Assembly (NCBI GenBank): GCA_905203015.1
Contig: CAJKUC010000002.1
Span: 248,001-312,000, forward strand
Length of the DNA: 64,000 nucleotides
Reading direction: 5' to 3'
DNA from: an uncultured Christensenella sp.
Lineage (GTDB): Bacteria; Bacillota; Clostridia; Christensenellales; Borkfalkiaceae
Positions 52,702 through 61,352 of the stretch are shown here, piece by piece. Numbering within the stretch: the first letter of the stretch is position 1; each line of letters opens with the position of its first letter. A program made the translations under genes and the position numbers. The notes under the pieces were generated by a model. It did no database searches and had not been told where the DNA came from. It saw only the letters and a list, made by a program, of their open reading frames with translations.

Positions 52702-53841
52702 ATGATTTATTTCGATAACGCCGCCACGGGCGGAGAAAAGCCCGCCCCCGTCGTCACGGCCGTCGCCGCCGCGCTCCGCGTATGCGCGAACCCGGGAAGA
52801 AGCGGGCACGCGCTTTCCGTCGCCTGCGCGAAAAACGTTCTGAGAACTCGCGAAACGCTTGCCGGATTGTTCGACGCGCCCGATCCCGAACGGGTGATTT
52901 TTACGCAGAACTGCACGGAGGCGCTGAATATTTTTATTTTCGGCACGTTGAAACGCGGCGATCACGTAATTACCACGCCGCTCGAACACAATTCCGTACT
53001 GCGCCCCCTCGAACGGCTGAAAACGCAGGGAATTATCGATTACGACGTATGCCCTATCGAAAACGGAAACGTCACGCCGGAAGGAATCGCTTCGCTCGTA
53101 CGCGAAAACACCGCGCTCGTTATCGTGACGGCGGCGTCGAACGTGACGGGAAAAATGCCGCCCCTTGCCGAAATAAGAAAAGCCCTGCCCGAACGGATTC
53201 TCTTCCTCTGCGACGGCGCGCAGGGCGCGGGGCACATTCCCCTTTCCATGGAAAAATACGGACTCGACGGCTTGTGTATCGCAGGGCATAAAGGGCTTTT
53301 TGCCATGCAGGGAAGCGGCGTGCTGCTCTTTTCAAAACGTGTTAATCCCGCGCCTCTTTGCTACGGCGGCACGGGCAGCGAAAGTTTTTCCCTTTCCATG
53401 CCCGATTTTTATCCCGACGCGCTGGAAGCGGGAACGCTGTCCTACCCTGCGATCGTTTCGCTTCTGGAAGGCGCGAGATACTACCGCAGGCACGAAACGG
53501 AAATCACCGCCGCCACGCTTTCCCTCACCGCCCGATTTTTAGACGGACTATCCGCGTTGAAAAACGAAGGATTTACGGCGTATTCGTCGCCGAATCCCTG
53601 CGGCGTAGTTTCTTTTTCGCTTGACGGCGTGCAATCCGAAGAGGTTTCCGCGCTGCTTTCCGAACGCTACGGCTTCGCCGTGCGCGGCGGATTACATTGC
53701 GCACCGCTGATTCACCGTGCTCTCGGCACGCAGGAAAACGGATTGGTGCGGGTGAGTTTTTCGCATTTCAACAAAAAATGGCAGGTGGATCGGCTGCTCA
53801 CTTCTTTGCGAGATCTTGCCGAAGCGAAACGCCGTCGCTGA
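52702..53841 (+). CDS. Cysteine desulfurase-like class V aminotransferase
   Basis: 379 residues. MIYFDNAATGGEKP at the start, the PLP-stacking His96 (LEHNSV), Asp171 (CDGAQG) and the Schiff-base Lys197 in AGHKGLF show an intact PLP enzyme. The conserved mobile-loop Cys is Cys333 in GGLHCAP, so desulfurase or selenocysteine lyase activity is possible. The loop lacks the extended IscS/NifS form and is closer to SufS/CsdA types. GTGAGGTGATTCC provides the ribosome binding site. The DUF3343 gene diverges from it, suggesting that it supplies S or Se to that carrier. Confidence 0.88.
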   Translation: MIYFDNAATGGEKPAPVVTAVAAALRVCANPGRSGHALSVACAKNVLRTRETLAGLFDAPDPERVIFTQNCTEALNIFIFGTLKRGDHVITTPLEHNSVLRPLERLKTQGIIDYDVCPIENGNVTPEGIASLVRENTALVIVTAASNVTGKMPPLAEIRKALPERILFLCDGAQGAGHIPLSMEKYGLDGLCIAGHKGLFAMQGSGVLLFSKRVNPAPLCYGGTGSESFSLSMPDFYPDALEAGTLSYPAIVSLLEGARYYRRHETEITAATLSLTARFLDGLSALKNEGFTAYSSPNPCGVVSFSLDGVQSEEVSALLSERYGFAVRGGLHCAPLIHRALGTQENGLVRVSFSHFNKKWQVDRLLTSLRDLAEAKRRR

Positions 53842-53859
53842 CACTTTTCGCCTTTTTTC

Positions 53860-53883
53860 CGCGCTTTTCCGAGCGCGTTTTTT
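53860..53883 (+). terminator. Terminator of the desulfurase-like gene
   Basis: CGCGCT/AGCGCG stem with a six-base loop followed by TTTTTT, about 20 bases after the stop codon. Confidence 0.82.
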
Positions 53884-53931
53884 GCCGCATTTCCGCACTT
53901 TTACTTTCGGCTGCCGGCAACGCCCCGTTTT

Positions 53932-54270
53932 CTAAATCCGCTTGATCTGTTCGATAATCTGCGAAAGTTTTTTTCTTTGCACGAAATTCAGCATAGGCGA
54001 AAACTGCCTGTAAAAGGCGTCTATTTCTTCGTTCGTAAGCGTTCCGTCCCGCTTTCCTTTTTCTGCCGAGGAAATAATATCCGCCAGAACGTTTTTATTG
54101 CTTTGCCCGCGATATGCGGCGGCGATCTGCTTTGTGAGCCGTTCGGCGGTAATCTTTACGTCGTCTCCCGTTTCGTTCGCGTTTTTTTGCGGGAAAGTTT
54201 CGCCCTTACCCCCGCCGTTTTTTCCGTTGTGAGTACCGTTTTCGGTTACGTAGCCGCGAAAACTTTTCAT
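53932..54270 (-). CDS. Small hypothetical protein with helical C-terminus
   Basis: 112 residues. The start is ATG at 54268-54270 because GGAGG lies before it. Residues 1-40 are Gly/Asn/Lys-rich and likely disordered. Residues 40-112 form amphipathic helices (LTKQIAAAYRG, NVLADIISSAEKG, EEIDAFYRQFSPML, RKKLSQIIEQIKRI). No family recognised. It diverges from another small gene with a similar short helical segment. The high proportion of charged residues and location near a possible spore gene allow a sporulation role, but nothing proves it. Confidence 0.7.
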   Translation of the reverse strand: MKSFRGYVTENGTHNGKNGGGKGETFPQKNANETGDDVKITAERLTKQIAAAYRGQSNKNVLADIISSAEKGKRDGTLTNEEIDAFYRQFSPMLNFVQRKKLSQIIEQIKRI

Positions 54271-54362
54271 TTCCTGTTTCCTCCGCATGAAAGATGATAT
54301 ACGGGCAGAATTTTCCGCCCGAATATATCTTATGCACTTTCACGCGGCGGCGGTGTGCGGCG

Positions 54363-54368
54363 TATAAT
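54363..54368 (+). promoter_or_regulatory. -10 box six bases before the ATG of the cysteine/glycine-rich gene
   Basis: TATAAT at 54363-54368, then GAAAGT and ATG. A TTCACG lies 18 bases upstream. No Shine-Dalgarno site is present, so a leaderless mRNA is likely; a sporulation sigma factor could also read it. Confidence 0.45.
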
Positions 54369-54374
54369 GAAAGT

Positions 54375-54818
54375 ATGGACGCTTTAACTTTACTTCTTTT
54401 GTATCTCGTAACGCAAAACCCGGATTTTCAATGCAAACTCGCCCCGTTCGCGGATAAACTGAAAGAATCGGAAGACATGCTGAAATTTTTAAATTCGCTT
54501 TCCGCCTTTCCCTGCGCGCCAAACGCAAAGCCATGCGAGGGAACGGAAAAGCCGTGCAACGATCCGTGCGACTGCGATCCGCCGTGCGGCGATCGCAATC
54601 CCACGGGCTCTACGGGAAGCACGGGCGGAACTGGCGGCGTGAACACGGGAAGCACAAGTACGGGCTCGCAGCCGCCTTATACGGGTACGACAAAGAAAAA
54701 CGGACCCTCCGAAGGAAAGTCCGATACATATCGAGCCGACGATTTTTCGCCCCTTCGCAGCGTAGGCGGCGAATGGCTGGAAAAATACGTTACGAAATAT
54801 TTTGCAGGAAAAAAATAA
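54375..54818 (+). CDS. Small Cys- and Gly/Ser/Thr-rich protein
   Basis: 147 residues from the ATG at 54375-54377 (MDALTLLLLYLVTQNP). The frame is open further upstream, but the DNA there contains the divergent gene's ribosome binding site. The first 45 residues are helical and hydrophobic. A Cys-rich block (CAPNAKPCEG, CNDPCDCDPPCG) and a low-complexity block of GSTGSTGGTGG-type repeats follow, and the end is a folded GGEWLEKYVTKYF segment. Six or more cysteines and Gly-rich repeats are common in spore-coat or surface proteins, but I do not recognise the family. Confidence 0.7.
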   Translation: MDALTLLLLYLVTQNPDFQCKLAPFADKLKESEDMLKFLNSLSAFPCAPNAKPCEGTEKPCNDPCDCDPPCGDRNPTGSTGSTGGTGGVNTGSTSTGSQPPYTGTTKKNGPSEGKSDTYRADDFSPLRSVGGEWLEKYVTKYFAGKK

Positions 54819-54889
54819 ACGCAGGCGGATGTTTCTTCCGTCAAACCGTTTTTTTCCGACTTTGCGTCGCGCCGCCGCCTTTTCCGACC

Positions 54890-55618
54890 TCACACTACGG
54901 AAAAGCCGCCGTTCACGGGAACGTCTGCCCCCGTGACATATTCGCAATCGATCAGGGAAAGCACCGCTTTTGCCACGTCGTCGCCCGCGCCGAGCCTGCC
55001 GAGGGGAATTTCTTCCTTTAACGCGGCGATTTCTTCCGCCGAAAAACGGGCGTTCATCGCCGTATCGATCACCCCGGGAGAGACGGAATTCACGCGGATT
55101 CCCGAATACCCGAGTTCTTTCGCCAACGCTTTCGTAAGGGCAAGCAACGCGCCTTTCGTGGCGGAATACGCGCTTTCGCAACTTCCGCCCACTTCGCCCC
55201 ACACGGAAGAAACGTTGATGATCGATCCGCTTTTTTGAGAAATCATCTTTTTTGCGGCTTCCCGCGCACATAAAAACGCGCCGCGCACGTTCACCGCATA
55301 CAGATCGTCGAATTGCTCGGCGGTGGTATCCTGCAATTGCGCCACCACGGAAATCCCCGCGTTGTTCACCAGCACGTCCACCCGTTTGAGCACGGAAAAG
55401 AACGCCGTGATTTCCTCTTCGCTTCGCACATCCGCCCGCACGCAGATCAAGCCTTCTTTCTGCGCCTGCGCCGCGGATTTTTCGTCGCGCGAATACAGTG
55501 CGTAAACGGTGTAACCGCGCTCTTTCAATGCCATGGCCACGGCTTTCCCTATTCCGCGCACGCCGCCCGTTACGACGGCGATCTTTTTTTGCCTTGTTTC
55601 TTCGTTTTCGCCGTTCAT
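54890..55618 (-). CDS. Short-chain dehydrogenase/reductase, FabG-like
   Basis: 242 residues. The NAD(P)-binding loop is TGGVRGIG at residues 17-24, NNAG is near 85, and the catalytic Ser-Tyr-Lys set includes Tyr151 and Lys155 in YSATKGA. The end, EYVTGADVPVNGGFSVV, is that of 3-oxoacyl-ACP reductases and their relatives. The gene is 6 bases after clpC on the same strand, not in a fatty-acid cluster, so a housekeeping role in lipid synthesis is not assured and the substrate is open. Confidence 0.88.
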   Translation of the reverse strand: MNGENEETRQKKIAVVTGGVRGIGKAVAMALKERGYTVYALYSRDEKSAAQAQKEGLICVRADVRSEEEITAFFSVLKRVDVLVNNAGISVVAQLQDTTAEQFDDLYAVNVRGAFLCAREAAKKMISQKSGSIINVSSVWGEVGGSCESAYSATKGALLALTKALAKELGYSGIRVNSVSPGVIDTAMNARFSAEEIAALKEEIPLGRLGAGDDVAKAVLSLIDCEYVTGADVPVNGGFSVV

Positions 55619-55624
55619 CGCCGA

Positions 55625-58333
55625 TCACCCCAAAAACACGAATTTTCCGTTTCTGTAATCCACCGTCACCCGCGTGCCTGCGGATACGTTGCCGAGCAGA
55701 ATTTCTTCCGAAAGCCGATCCTCTATTTTCCGTTGCACCACGCGTTTCAATTCCCGCGCGCCGAGTTCGGGCTCATACCCCTCTTCCGCGAGTTCTTTTT
55801 TCGCCTCCGCCGTAACGCTGAGCACGATTCCGCGCTGTTCCAAAAGGCGCGTAGCCAAAGAATCCAGAAGTTTTCCGCCGATCCGTTCCACGTCGGAAAG
55901 AGATAATCGGTGGAAAACGATCACGTCGTCGAGACGATTTAAAAATTCGGGACGGAAACGTTCTTTCAAGGCGGCGGTGATGCGTTCTTTCATCGCTTCG
56001 TACGATTTTCTTTCCGCCTCGCTTTCGTCCATCGGGGAGAAGCCGCCCGCGCCCGACGAAGCCGACATATACGACGAATTTCTCGCCGCCGCGCCCTTTC
56101 CCGCGTAATCGAGCCCGCTGCCGAATCCCAGCGTTCCCGCTTTCACGATCGCGGGATCGTCCGCCGCGCCTACGTTGCTCGTTAAAATAATCACGGCGTT
56201 TTTGAAACTCACCGTCCGTCCCTTATTATCCGTCAGTCTGCCGTCGTCTAAAAGTTGCAGCAGAAGATTGAATACGTCGGGGTGTGCCTTTTCGATTTCG
56301 TCGAACAGCACCACGCAATAGGGCTTCGTACGCACCTTTTCCGTAAGTTGCCCCGTCTGCAGATCGTCGTACCCCACATACCCGGGCGCCGCCCCGATCA
56401 GTTTGGAAACGGAGGATTTTTCCATATATTCGCTCATATCCAGACGAATCATCTGCTCTTCCGAGCCGAAAAGGGTTTCCGCGAGAGCCTTGCAAAGATC
56501 GGTTTTCCCCACGCCCGTAGGGCCGACGAAGATAAACGAACCGATCGGGCGGGATGGATCTTTCAGCCCCGCGCGCGCACGGCGGATCGCCCGTGCCACG
56601 GCGGAAACGGCTTCGTTCTGCCCCACGATTCTCTTATGCAGATCCTCTTCCAGCCGAAGCAGTTTTTCCCCTTCCGCCTGCGTGATTTTCGTAAGCGGAA
56701 TCTTCGTTTTCGCGCTGATGATCGCGGCGATCTGTTCACTGCCCAGAACGTATCTGCCGTCCGCGCCCATTTTCATCTCGCTCACGCGCCGTTCGTTTTC
56801 GATTTTTTCTTCGATCTCTCGCTTTTCTTTCAAAGCGGCGGTCGCGCGGGCGAAATCGCCGCGCGCCTCGAATAATTTACGCTCTTTTTCTTTCTCGTCC
56901 GCCTGTTTTTGCAACGCCGCGGTCTCTTCGCCTCCGCCGTGCACGATCCTCGCGCGCGAAGCCGCTTCGTCGATAAGATCGATCGCCTTATCGGGCAGAT
57001 ACCGATCCGTAATGTAACGCATGGATAACGTCACCGCGCTTTCGATCGCTTCATCCGAAATACGGAGCCCGTGGTGTTTTTCGTAACGCGGGCGCAGACC
57101 TTTCAGAATTTCTATCGCCGCGTCTTTGCTCGGCTCTTCCACCATGATGGGGGTGAACCGGCGTTCCAATGCGCCGTCTTTTTCGATATATTTTCTGTAT
57201 TCTTCGATCGTGGTAGCGCCTACGATCTGCATTTCGCCGCGCGCAAGGAGCGGCTTTAAAATATTCGCCGCGTCCATCGTGTTATCCGAAGACGCGCCCG
57301 CGCCCACCAGCGTATGAATCTCGTCGATAAATAAAAGCACGTCGCCGTCTTCCGTTACCGCCTGCATCAGATCTTTCAGCCGTTCTTCAAATTCTCCGCG
57401 GTATTTCGCGCCCGCCAGCATCCCCGCGAGATCTACGGAAAACACCTTTTTATTATACAGTTGTTCCGGTACGTCGCCCGCCGCGATCAACTGCGCCAGA
57501 CCCTCCGCTATCGCGCTTTTTCCTACGCCCGGTTCGCCGATCAGCACGGGATTGTTTTTCGATCTGCGGCAGAGCACCTGCACCATTTTTTCGATTTCTT
57601 TCTCTCTGCCGATCACGGGATCGAGTTTGCCTTTTTTCGCGCGTTCCGTAAGATCGATGCCGAATCGCATAAGTTTTTCGTCGGCAAAAATCTGATCGCC
57701 GTTTTTTTCTTTCGGCGCGGTATTTCCGGCGGCGCGCGAAGCCCGCTTTTCTCTTTCTTCCGCGCGGGCGGAATTCGTATTTTCGCTTTCTTCTTCCGCT
57801 CTTGCGCTATCGATTTTCCCGAAATTCGGATAATTCGTTTCGGCAACGTTTTCGACGGAAGAGGATACGGGCGTGCCCGCGGAAGAATTTCCCGCCGCCC
57901 GTGTCGCAGCCAGCGCGCGGAGCGTTTCCGTTACCCTGCGTTTCATTTCCGCGACGTCGACGCCGAGAGACCGCAAAATTTTCACGGCGAAACAATTTTC
58001 TTTTTCCAGAACGGCAAGCAGAAAATGCGCCGTACCCGCTTTTTCTCCCGAGCGGGAAGCAAGATCGGCAGCCCGAAGGAACATTTCTTTCGTACGCGGC
58101 GTAAAGCCTTGCGCGGAAATATTTTTATCGAGATGGCGCAAAAACAGATCGGAATAATCCGCAAAACGTATTTTTTCCGTCAATATGCGATACGCCACGC
58201 AATCGGGCATGGATAAAAAAGCATAGATCAGATGCTCGCTGCCCACGTACGACACGCCGCTTTTTGCGGATACGTCCGTTGCGATTTTCATCGCTTTGTT
58301 TAAATTTTCCGTAAATTTCATTCTGAAATCCAT
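55625..58333 (-). CDS. clpC: ClpC-type AAA+ chaperone ATPase
   Basis: 902 residues. An N-terminal double Clp repeat domain (about 1-145) is followed by a long linker. The first ATPase has GEPGVGKSAIAEGL and FIDEIHTLVGAGA. A short middle domain (EKEKERKLFEARGDFARATAALKEKREIEE) is typical of ClpC. The second ATPase has GPTGVGKTDLCKAL and ends with the usual ELGARELKRVVQRKIED. It unfolds damaged or phospho-arginine-tagged proteins for ClpP. mcsB, 228 bases upstream, supplies the tag. A second in-frame ATG at residue 5 could also be used; the ribosome binding site is weak. Confidence 0.95.
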   Translation of the reverse strand: MDFRMKFTENLNKAMKIATDVSAKSGVSYVGSEHLIYAFLSMPDCVAYRILTEKIRFADYSDLFLRHLDKNISAQGFTPRTKEMFLRAADLASRSGEKAGTAHFLLAVLEKENCFAVKILRSLGVDVAEMKRRVTETLRALAATRAAGNSSAGTPVSSSVENVAETNYPNFGKIDSARAEEESENTNSARAEEREKRASRAAGNTAPKEKNGDQIFADEKLMRFGIDLTERAKKGKLDPVIGREKEIEKMVQVLCRRSKNNPVLIGEPGVGKSAIAEGLAQLIAAGDVPEQLYNKKVFSVDLAGMLAGAKYRGEFEERLKDLMQAVTEDGDVLLFIDEIHTLVGAGASSDNTMDAANILKPLLARGEMQIVGATTIEEYRKYIEKDGALERRFTPIMVEEPSKDAAIEILKGLRPRYEKHHGLRISDEAIESAVTLSMRYITDRYLPDKAIDLIDEAASRARIVHGGGEETAALQKQADEKEKERKLFEARGDFARATAALKEKREIEEKIENERRVSEMKMGADGRYVLGSEQIAAIISAKTKIPLTKITQAEGEKLLRLEEDLHKRIVGQNEAVSAVARAIRRARAGLKDPSRPIGSFIFVGPTGVGKTDLCKALAETLFGSEEQMIRLDMSEYMEKSSVSKLIGAAPGYVGYDDLQTGQLTEKVRTKPYCVVLFDEIEKAHPDVFNLLLQLLDDGRLTDNKGRTVSFKNAVIILTSNVGAADDPAIVKAGTLGFGSGLDYAGKGAAARNSSYMSASSGAGGFSPMDESEAERKSYEAMKERITAALKERFRPEFLNRLDDVIVFHRLSLSDVERIGGKLLDSLATRLLEQRGIVLSVTAEAKKELAEEGYEPELGARELKRVVQRKIEDRLSEEILLGNVSAGTRVTVDYRNGKFVFLG

Positions 58334-58561
58334 AACACCACCCGATTGCTTTCCGCCTCGTTTTTCCTTTTCTCCCGCAAGACGTTCCGAAATTTTTCTT
58401 CCGCGCCTTTCTCTCTCTTTGCGCAGACGTCCTCTTTTATTCTTATGCCGTGAAAACGCAAAAACGTGCCCGATCGTTTTGCCGCACGTTCCGCCCGCGT
58501 ACGCACGCGCGCGTATGATTACATATCGTTTTTTCGTGCTTTCCCGATCTTTTCCGTTCGG

Positions 58562-59590
58562 CTAACAGGTTCTTTTCACGAGATCCGGAAGCACTTTCCC
58601 CACGATTTCGGCGCGTTTGATATTACAATTTTCCTCGCCGCCCGTCACGCGGTTTCCCCGACGGAAGGAAAGCGGGCGCATATTATACAGAAAATTGATA
58701 AACGCCACGATATCTTTCGTCTCGAAATAATCGAGCGCGACGCCGAGACGAACGTCGTCGATCAGCCTCGAAAATTCCTCCCACGGCAACACCGCGCAAT
58801 TCAAAAGAGTGCCGTACGAACGCAGACATTTATCTTTCAGCCTTACGCCGCCCTCTTTTTTCATCCGCTCGCGATGCCTGAATTCCAGTTCCGTCAACGA
58901 TAAAGCCACTTCCTCCATATGCGCCAGCACGTCGCTTTCGCTTACGCCCAGCGTGCGCTCGTTGCTCACCTGATACGAATACCCTTCCGCGCTCGATCCC
59001 TCGCCGAAAAAGCCGCGCACCGTCAGTCCGTTTTTTTTCAGATTCGGCAGAATTTCCCGAATCACGCCGTCTTTTGAAAGCCCCGGCAAAAACATCATCA
59101 CGGAAGCGCGCAGCCCCGTGCCGAGATTGCTCGGACAAGCCGTAAGATAGCCCAACTTTCCGTCGAACGCAAACGGCAATTCGGCGGATAACGCGTCATC
59201 TACCCCCGAAAGCCGATCGTATGCCTTATACAGATCGTACCCCTTTACGATATACTGTTCGCGCAGGTGATCTTCTTCGTTCACCATCACGGAGATCTCG
59301 TCTTCCCGCAGGGCGTTCTCGTCGCAGTACACAAACGCCGCGCCCGTCTTTTTCCCCGCCAGCGCGGGCGAAATCAGATGTTTTTCCACCAACAGTTCCG
59401 CTTCGTCGCGCGAAATCTTTCCGATATCGTATTCTTTGAAAGTATCCAGTTTTTTCAGCGCCGCCCGCACTGCCGCAACGATCTCTTCCGCCTTATACGG
59501 AGAGAGCATATGCGGAAAAAAATAGCCCCGTAAATTCCTCGCCAGCCGTATTCTCGTGGACGTCACCGTCTTTTGCAGATATTCGGGCAT
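58562..59590 (-). CDS. mcsB: Protein-arginine kinase McsB
   Basis: A 342-residue phosphagen-kinase-fold protein that marks proteins with phospho-arginine for ClpCP. The start is ATG at 59588-59590 (MPEYLQKTVTSTRIRLARNLRG) with GGGAGG upstream. Conserved parts: the SSRIRLARN-like start (here STRIRLARNL), GYLTACPSNLGTGLRASVMM, and SYQVSNERTLG. The gene is one base from mcsA and is followed by clpC. It is normal in length. The C-terminal pArg-sensing part appears present but was not checked residue by residue. Confidence 0.93.
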   Translation of the reverse strand: MPEYLQKTVTSTRIRLARNLRGYFFPHMLSPYKAEEIVAAVRAALKKLDTFKEYDIGKISRDEAELLVEKHLISPALAGKKTGAAFVYCDENALREDEISVMVNEEDHLREQYIVKGYDLYKAYDRLSGVDDALSAELPFAFDGKLGYLTACPSNLGTGLRASVMMFLPGLSKDGVIREILPNLKKNGLTVRGFFGEGSSAEGYSYQVSNERTLGVSESDVLAHMEEVALSLTELEFRHRERMKKEGGVRLKDKCLRSYGTLLNCAVLPWEEFSRLIDDVRLGVALDYFETKDIVAFINFLYNMRPLSFRRGNRVTGGEENCNIKRAEIVGKVLPDLVKRTC

Positions 59591-59591
59591 A

Positions 59592-59933
59592 TCACGCGCC
59601 TCCCTTGCCGAACGAGGCATATTTATCTTTCTTCCCGCCGCCCGCCGAGCCCGCACGCGCAGACTGATCCGACGGCGATTTCCCCGCATGCGGTTCGTCT
59701 CCCTGCATGGCATATATGCTCTTTTTTACGGCGGGAAACAGATAGCGATAACATTCGGGGCAGCCGAACAAGCCCGTTTTATAATAAGTTTCGACGGTCG
59801 TTCCGCAAAACGGACAACGTATGCCCCGCGAGCCGAAAGTTTTCCCTTCCGCGTTTCGCGTTTCGTTTGCCCCCGCTTGGTTTTTAACGCGGACGTTCTG
59901 CTCTGAAATTTTCGTTTTATCGCCCGAGATCAT
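59592..59933 (-). CDS. mcsA: Reduced McsA-like zinc protein
   Basis: 113 residues, shorter than usual McsA (about 150-185). One zinc finger remains: Cys40, Cys43, Cys58 and Cys61 in CPFCGTTVETYYKTGLFGCPECY, which matches the second finger of McsA. The first finger and the C-terminal UVR motif are not seen; the rest is charged and Gly/Ser-rich. McsA activates McsB. Its place one base before mcsB gives the assignment. Whether this short form still works as an activator is unknown. Confidence 0.8.
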   Translation of the reverse strand: MISGDKTKISEQNVRVKNQAGANETRNAEGKTFGSRGIRCPFCGTTVETYYKTGLFGCPECYRYLFPAVKKSIYAMQGDEPHAGKSPSDQSARAGSAGGGKKDKYASFGKGGA

Positions 59934-59969
59934 AAATCGCCCGTCCCGAAAATCAACCGATGTTTCCTA

Positions 59970-60662
59970 TCAACCGATATTTTCTTTCTTCTCTTCCGCC
60001 GTTTTCGCCGCAATATCGTTTTTCTCTTTTACTTTTTTCTTCCCGCCCGATTTTCCGCTTCGGACTTTTCTGAGGCACAGCCATAAAATATTCGCCACCT
60101 GCAAGGGAATCCCGATCAGGAAGATAAACCATAATTGCCCCGTTGCCGTTCCGTTCTTTTTCGATACCACGTAGGAAGTGAGAAACGTGCAGACGATCGC
60201 CCCCCAGATCAGCACGGTAATCGCCACGAAATTCGTCGTGCGTTGCCTGAATGTGGCGGAAAGCACGATAATCAGCACCGCATTCACGGGCACGGCATAC
60301 ACAAACACCAGCCACCACGCGGCGTCTACGTGCGTAAGAAGCGTAAACGCAAGAAACACCGCCGTGGCGATAAACCAGATGAGTACGCTGGATAAAAGCA
60401 TCACCATCACGCGGGTAAACGTATTCGACGCGCGTTTTTTAGCGCTTTCGCCCACAAGATCGTCGATCGATACACCGAACAAATCGGCAAGTTGCATCAG
60501 AACGTATACGTCCGGCACGCCGTTGCCCGATTCCCATTTGGAAACGGACTTATCGGAATAATTTATTTTTTGCGCCAGTTCGGCTTGCGTAAAATTCGCG
60601 GCGCGACGATACGACGCGATATTCCTGCCGATACGCTTGTTTACGATCTCTTCGTTTTCCAT
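59970..60662 (-). CDS. XRE-family regulator with membrane domain
   Basis: 230 residues. An XRE-type helix-turn-helix (residues about 12-65: IASYRRAANFTQAELAQKINYSDKSVSKWESG) is followed by about 100 residues with four hydrophobic helices and a Lys-rich tail. It is a membrane-tethered DNA-binding protein. Such proteins often sense the cell envelope. It lies 36 bases upstream of mcsA, at the place where ctsR normally heads the mcsA-mcsB-clpC operon. A control role on this operon is possible, but no operator was found. TATGAT ends six bases before the ATG and no Shine-Dalgarno site is seen. Confidence 0.85.
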   Translation of the reverse strand: MENEEIVNKRIGRNIASYRRAANFTQAELAQKINYSDKSVSKWESGNGVPDVYVLMQLADLFGVSIDDLVGESAKKRASNTFTRVMVMLLSSVLIWFIATAVFLAFTLLTHVDAAWWLVFVYAVPVNAVLIIVLSATFRQRTTNFVAITVLIWGAIVCTFLTSYVVSKKNGTATGQLWFIFLIGIPLQVANILWLCLRKVRSGKSGGKKKVKEKNDIAAKTAEEKKENIG

Positions 60663-60668
60663 ACCGTT

Positions 60669-60697
60669 ATCATAGCATTTTTTTGTCTTTTCGTCAA
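60669..60697 (-). promoter_or_regulatory. Promoter giving a probable leaderless mRNA for the XRE gene
   Basis: Minus strand TTGACG (60692-60697), a 17-base spacer and TATGAT (60669-60674), then six bases to the ATG. Confidence 0.7.
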
Positions 60698-60988
60698 GTG
60701 ACTTTCGGTCGTTTTTCGCCGAAAAACGGCTTGCTTGCGTTCTTTTCTACCGTCGGTAGAGAATTTTTTCCTTTTTTTCTCGCGCCGCGAGATTTTTCGC
60801 CCGTTCTCTACCGTTGTTTTATTCTTCTCTACCGCCGAAAAACAGTGTGGAAAGGAATAAAAAATATCCGTTTTTTCGCGCCGATAAAAAAAGGCCTCCC
60901 GTATCGAACCGGAAGATCCTTTTTTATGCGCCGGACAGCGGCACAATTATCCTATCTTTTACGGAAACGTATCCGTTTGTATGCAAAC
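60698..60988. other. Intergenic region between the XRE promoter and the repeat array
   Basis: About 290 bases containing several TCTACCG motifs (60748-60832) in loose tandem. No gene was recognised. Confidence 0.45.
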
Positions 60989-61346
60989 GAGCGAAAATAC
61001 AAGCGCGACAATGAAGTGCGCCGCTTTTTCACGGACAAGTTCTTACGTAACCCCCACTTATTTCCTCGCGGCGTTCGTCAAAAACAAGCAATTCGCGAAG
61101 CGCGCGGCTTCCGCGAACGGAGCGTACAACACCGTACGCGACGGAGCGAAAACGCAAGCGCGACAACAAAGTGCGCCGCTTTTTCACGGACAAGTTCTTA
61201 CGTAACCCCCACTTATTTCCTCGCGGCGTTCGTCAAAAACAAGCAATTCGCGAAGCGCGCGGCTTCCGCGAACGGAGCGTACAACACCGTACGCGACGGA
61301 GCGAAAACGCAAGCGCGACAACAAAGTGCGCCGCTTTTTCACGGAC
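60989..61346 (+). repeat. 155-base tandem repeat, 2.3 copies
   Basis: Unit 1 at 60989-61143, unit 2 at 61144-61298 and a partial unit at 61299-61346. The period is exactly 155, with near identity between units. Each holds GCGTACAACACCGTACGC (a 6-bp hairpin), CGAAAACGCAAGCGCGAC and GCGCCGCTTTTTCAC. The array ends 7 bases before the proS stop codon and so lies directly 3' of proS. The frames it opens are shifted copies of the same DNA and not believable proteins. It is not a CRISPR: the unit is too long and has no spacers. Confidence 0.88.
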
Positions 61347-61352
61347 GCCGCA

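Noticed and set aside
59970..60662. CtsR repressor at the head of the clpC operon
   Set aside because: The protein is an XRE helix-turn-helix with four membrane helices, not the CtsR winged helix.
60989..61346. CRISPR array
   Set aside because: The repeat unit is 155 bases with no distinct spacers, and no cas genes are nearby.
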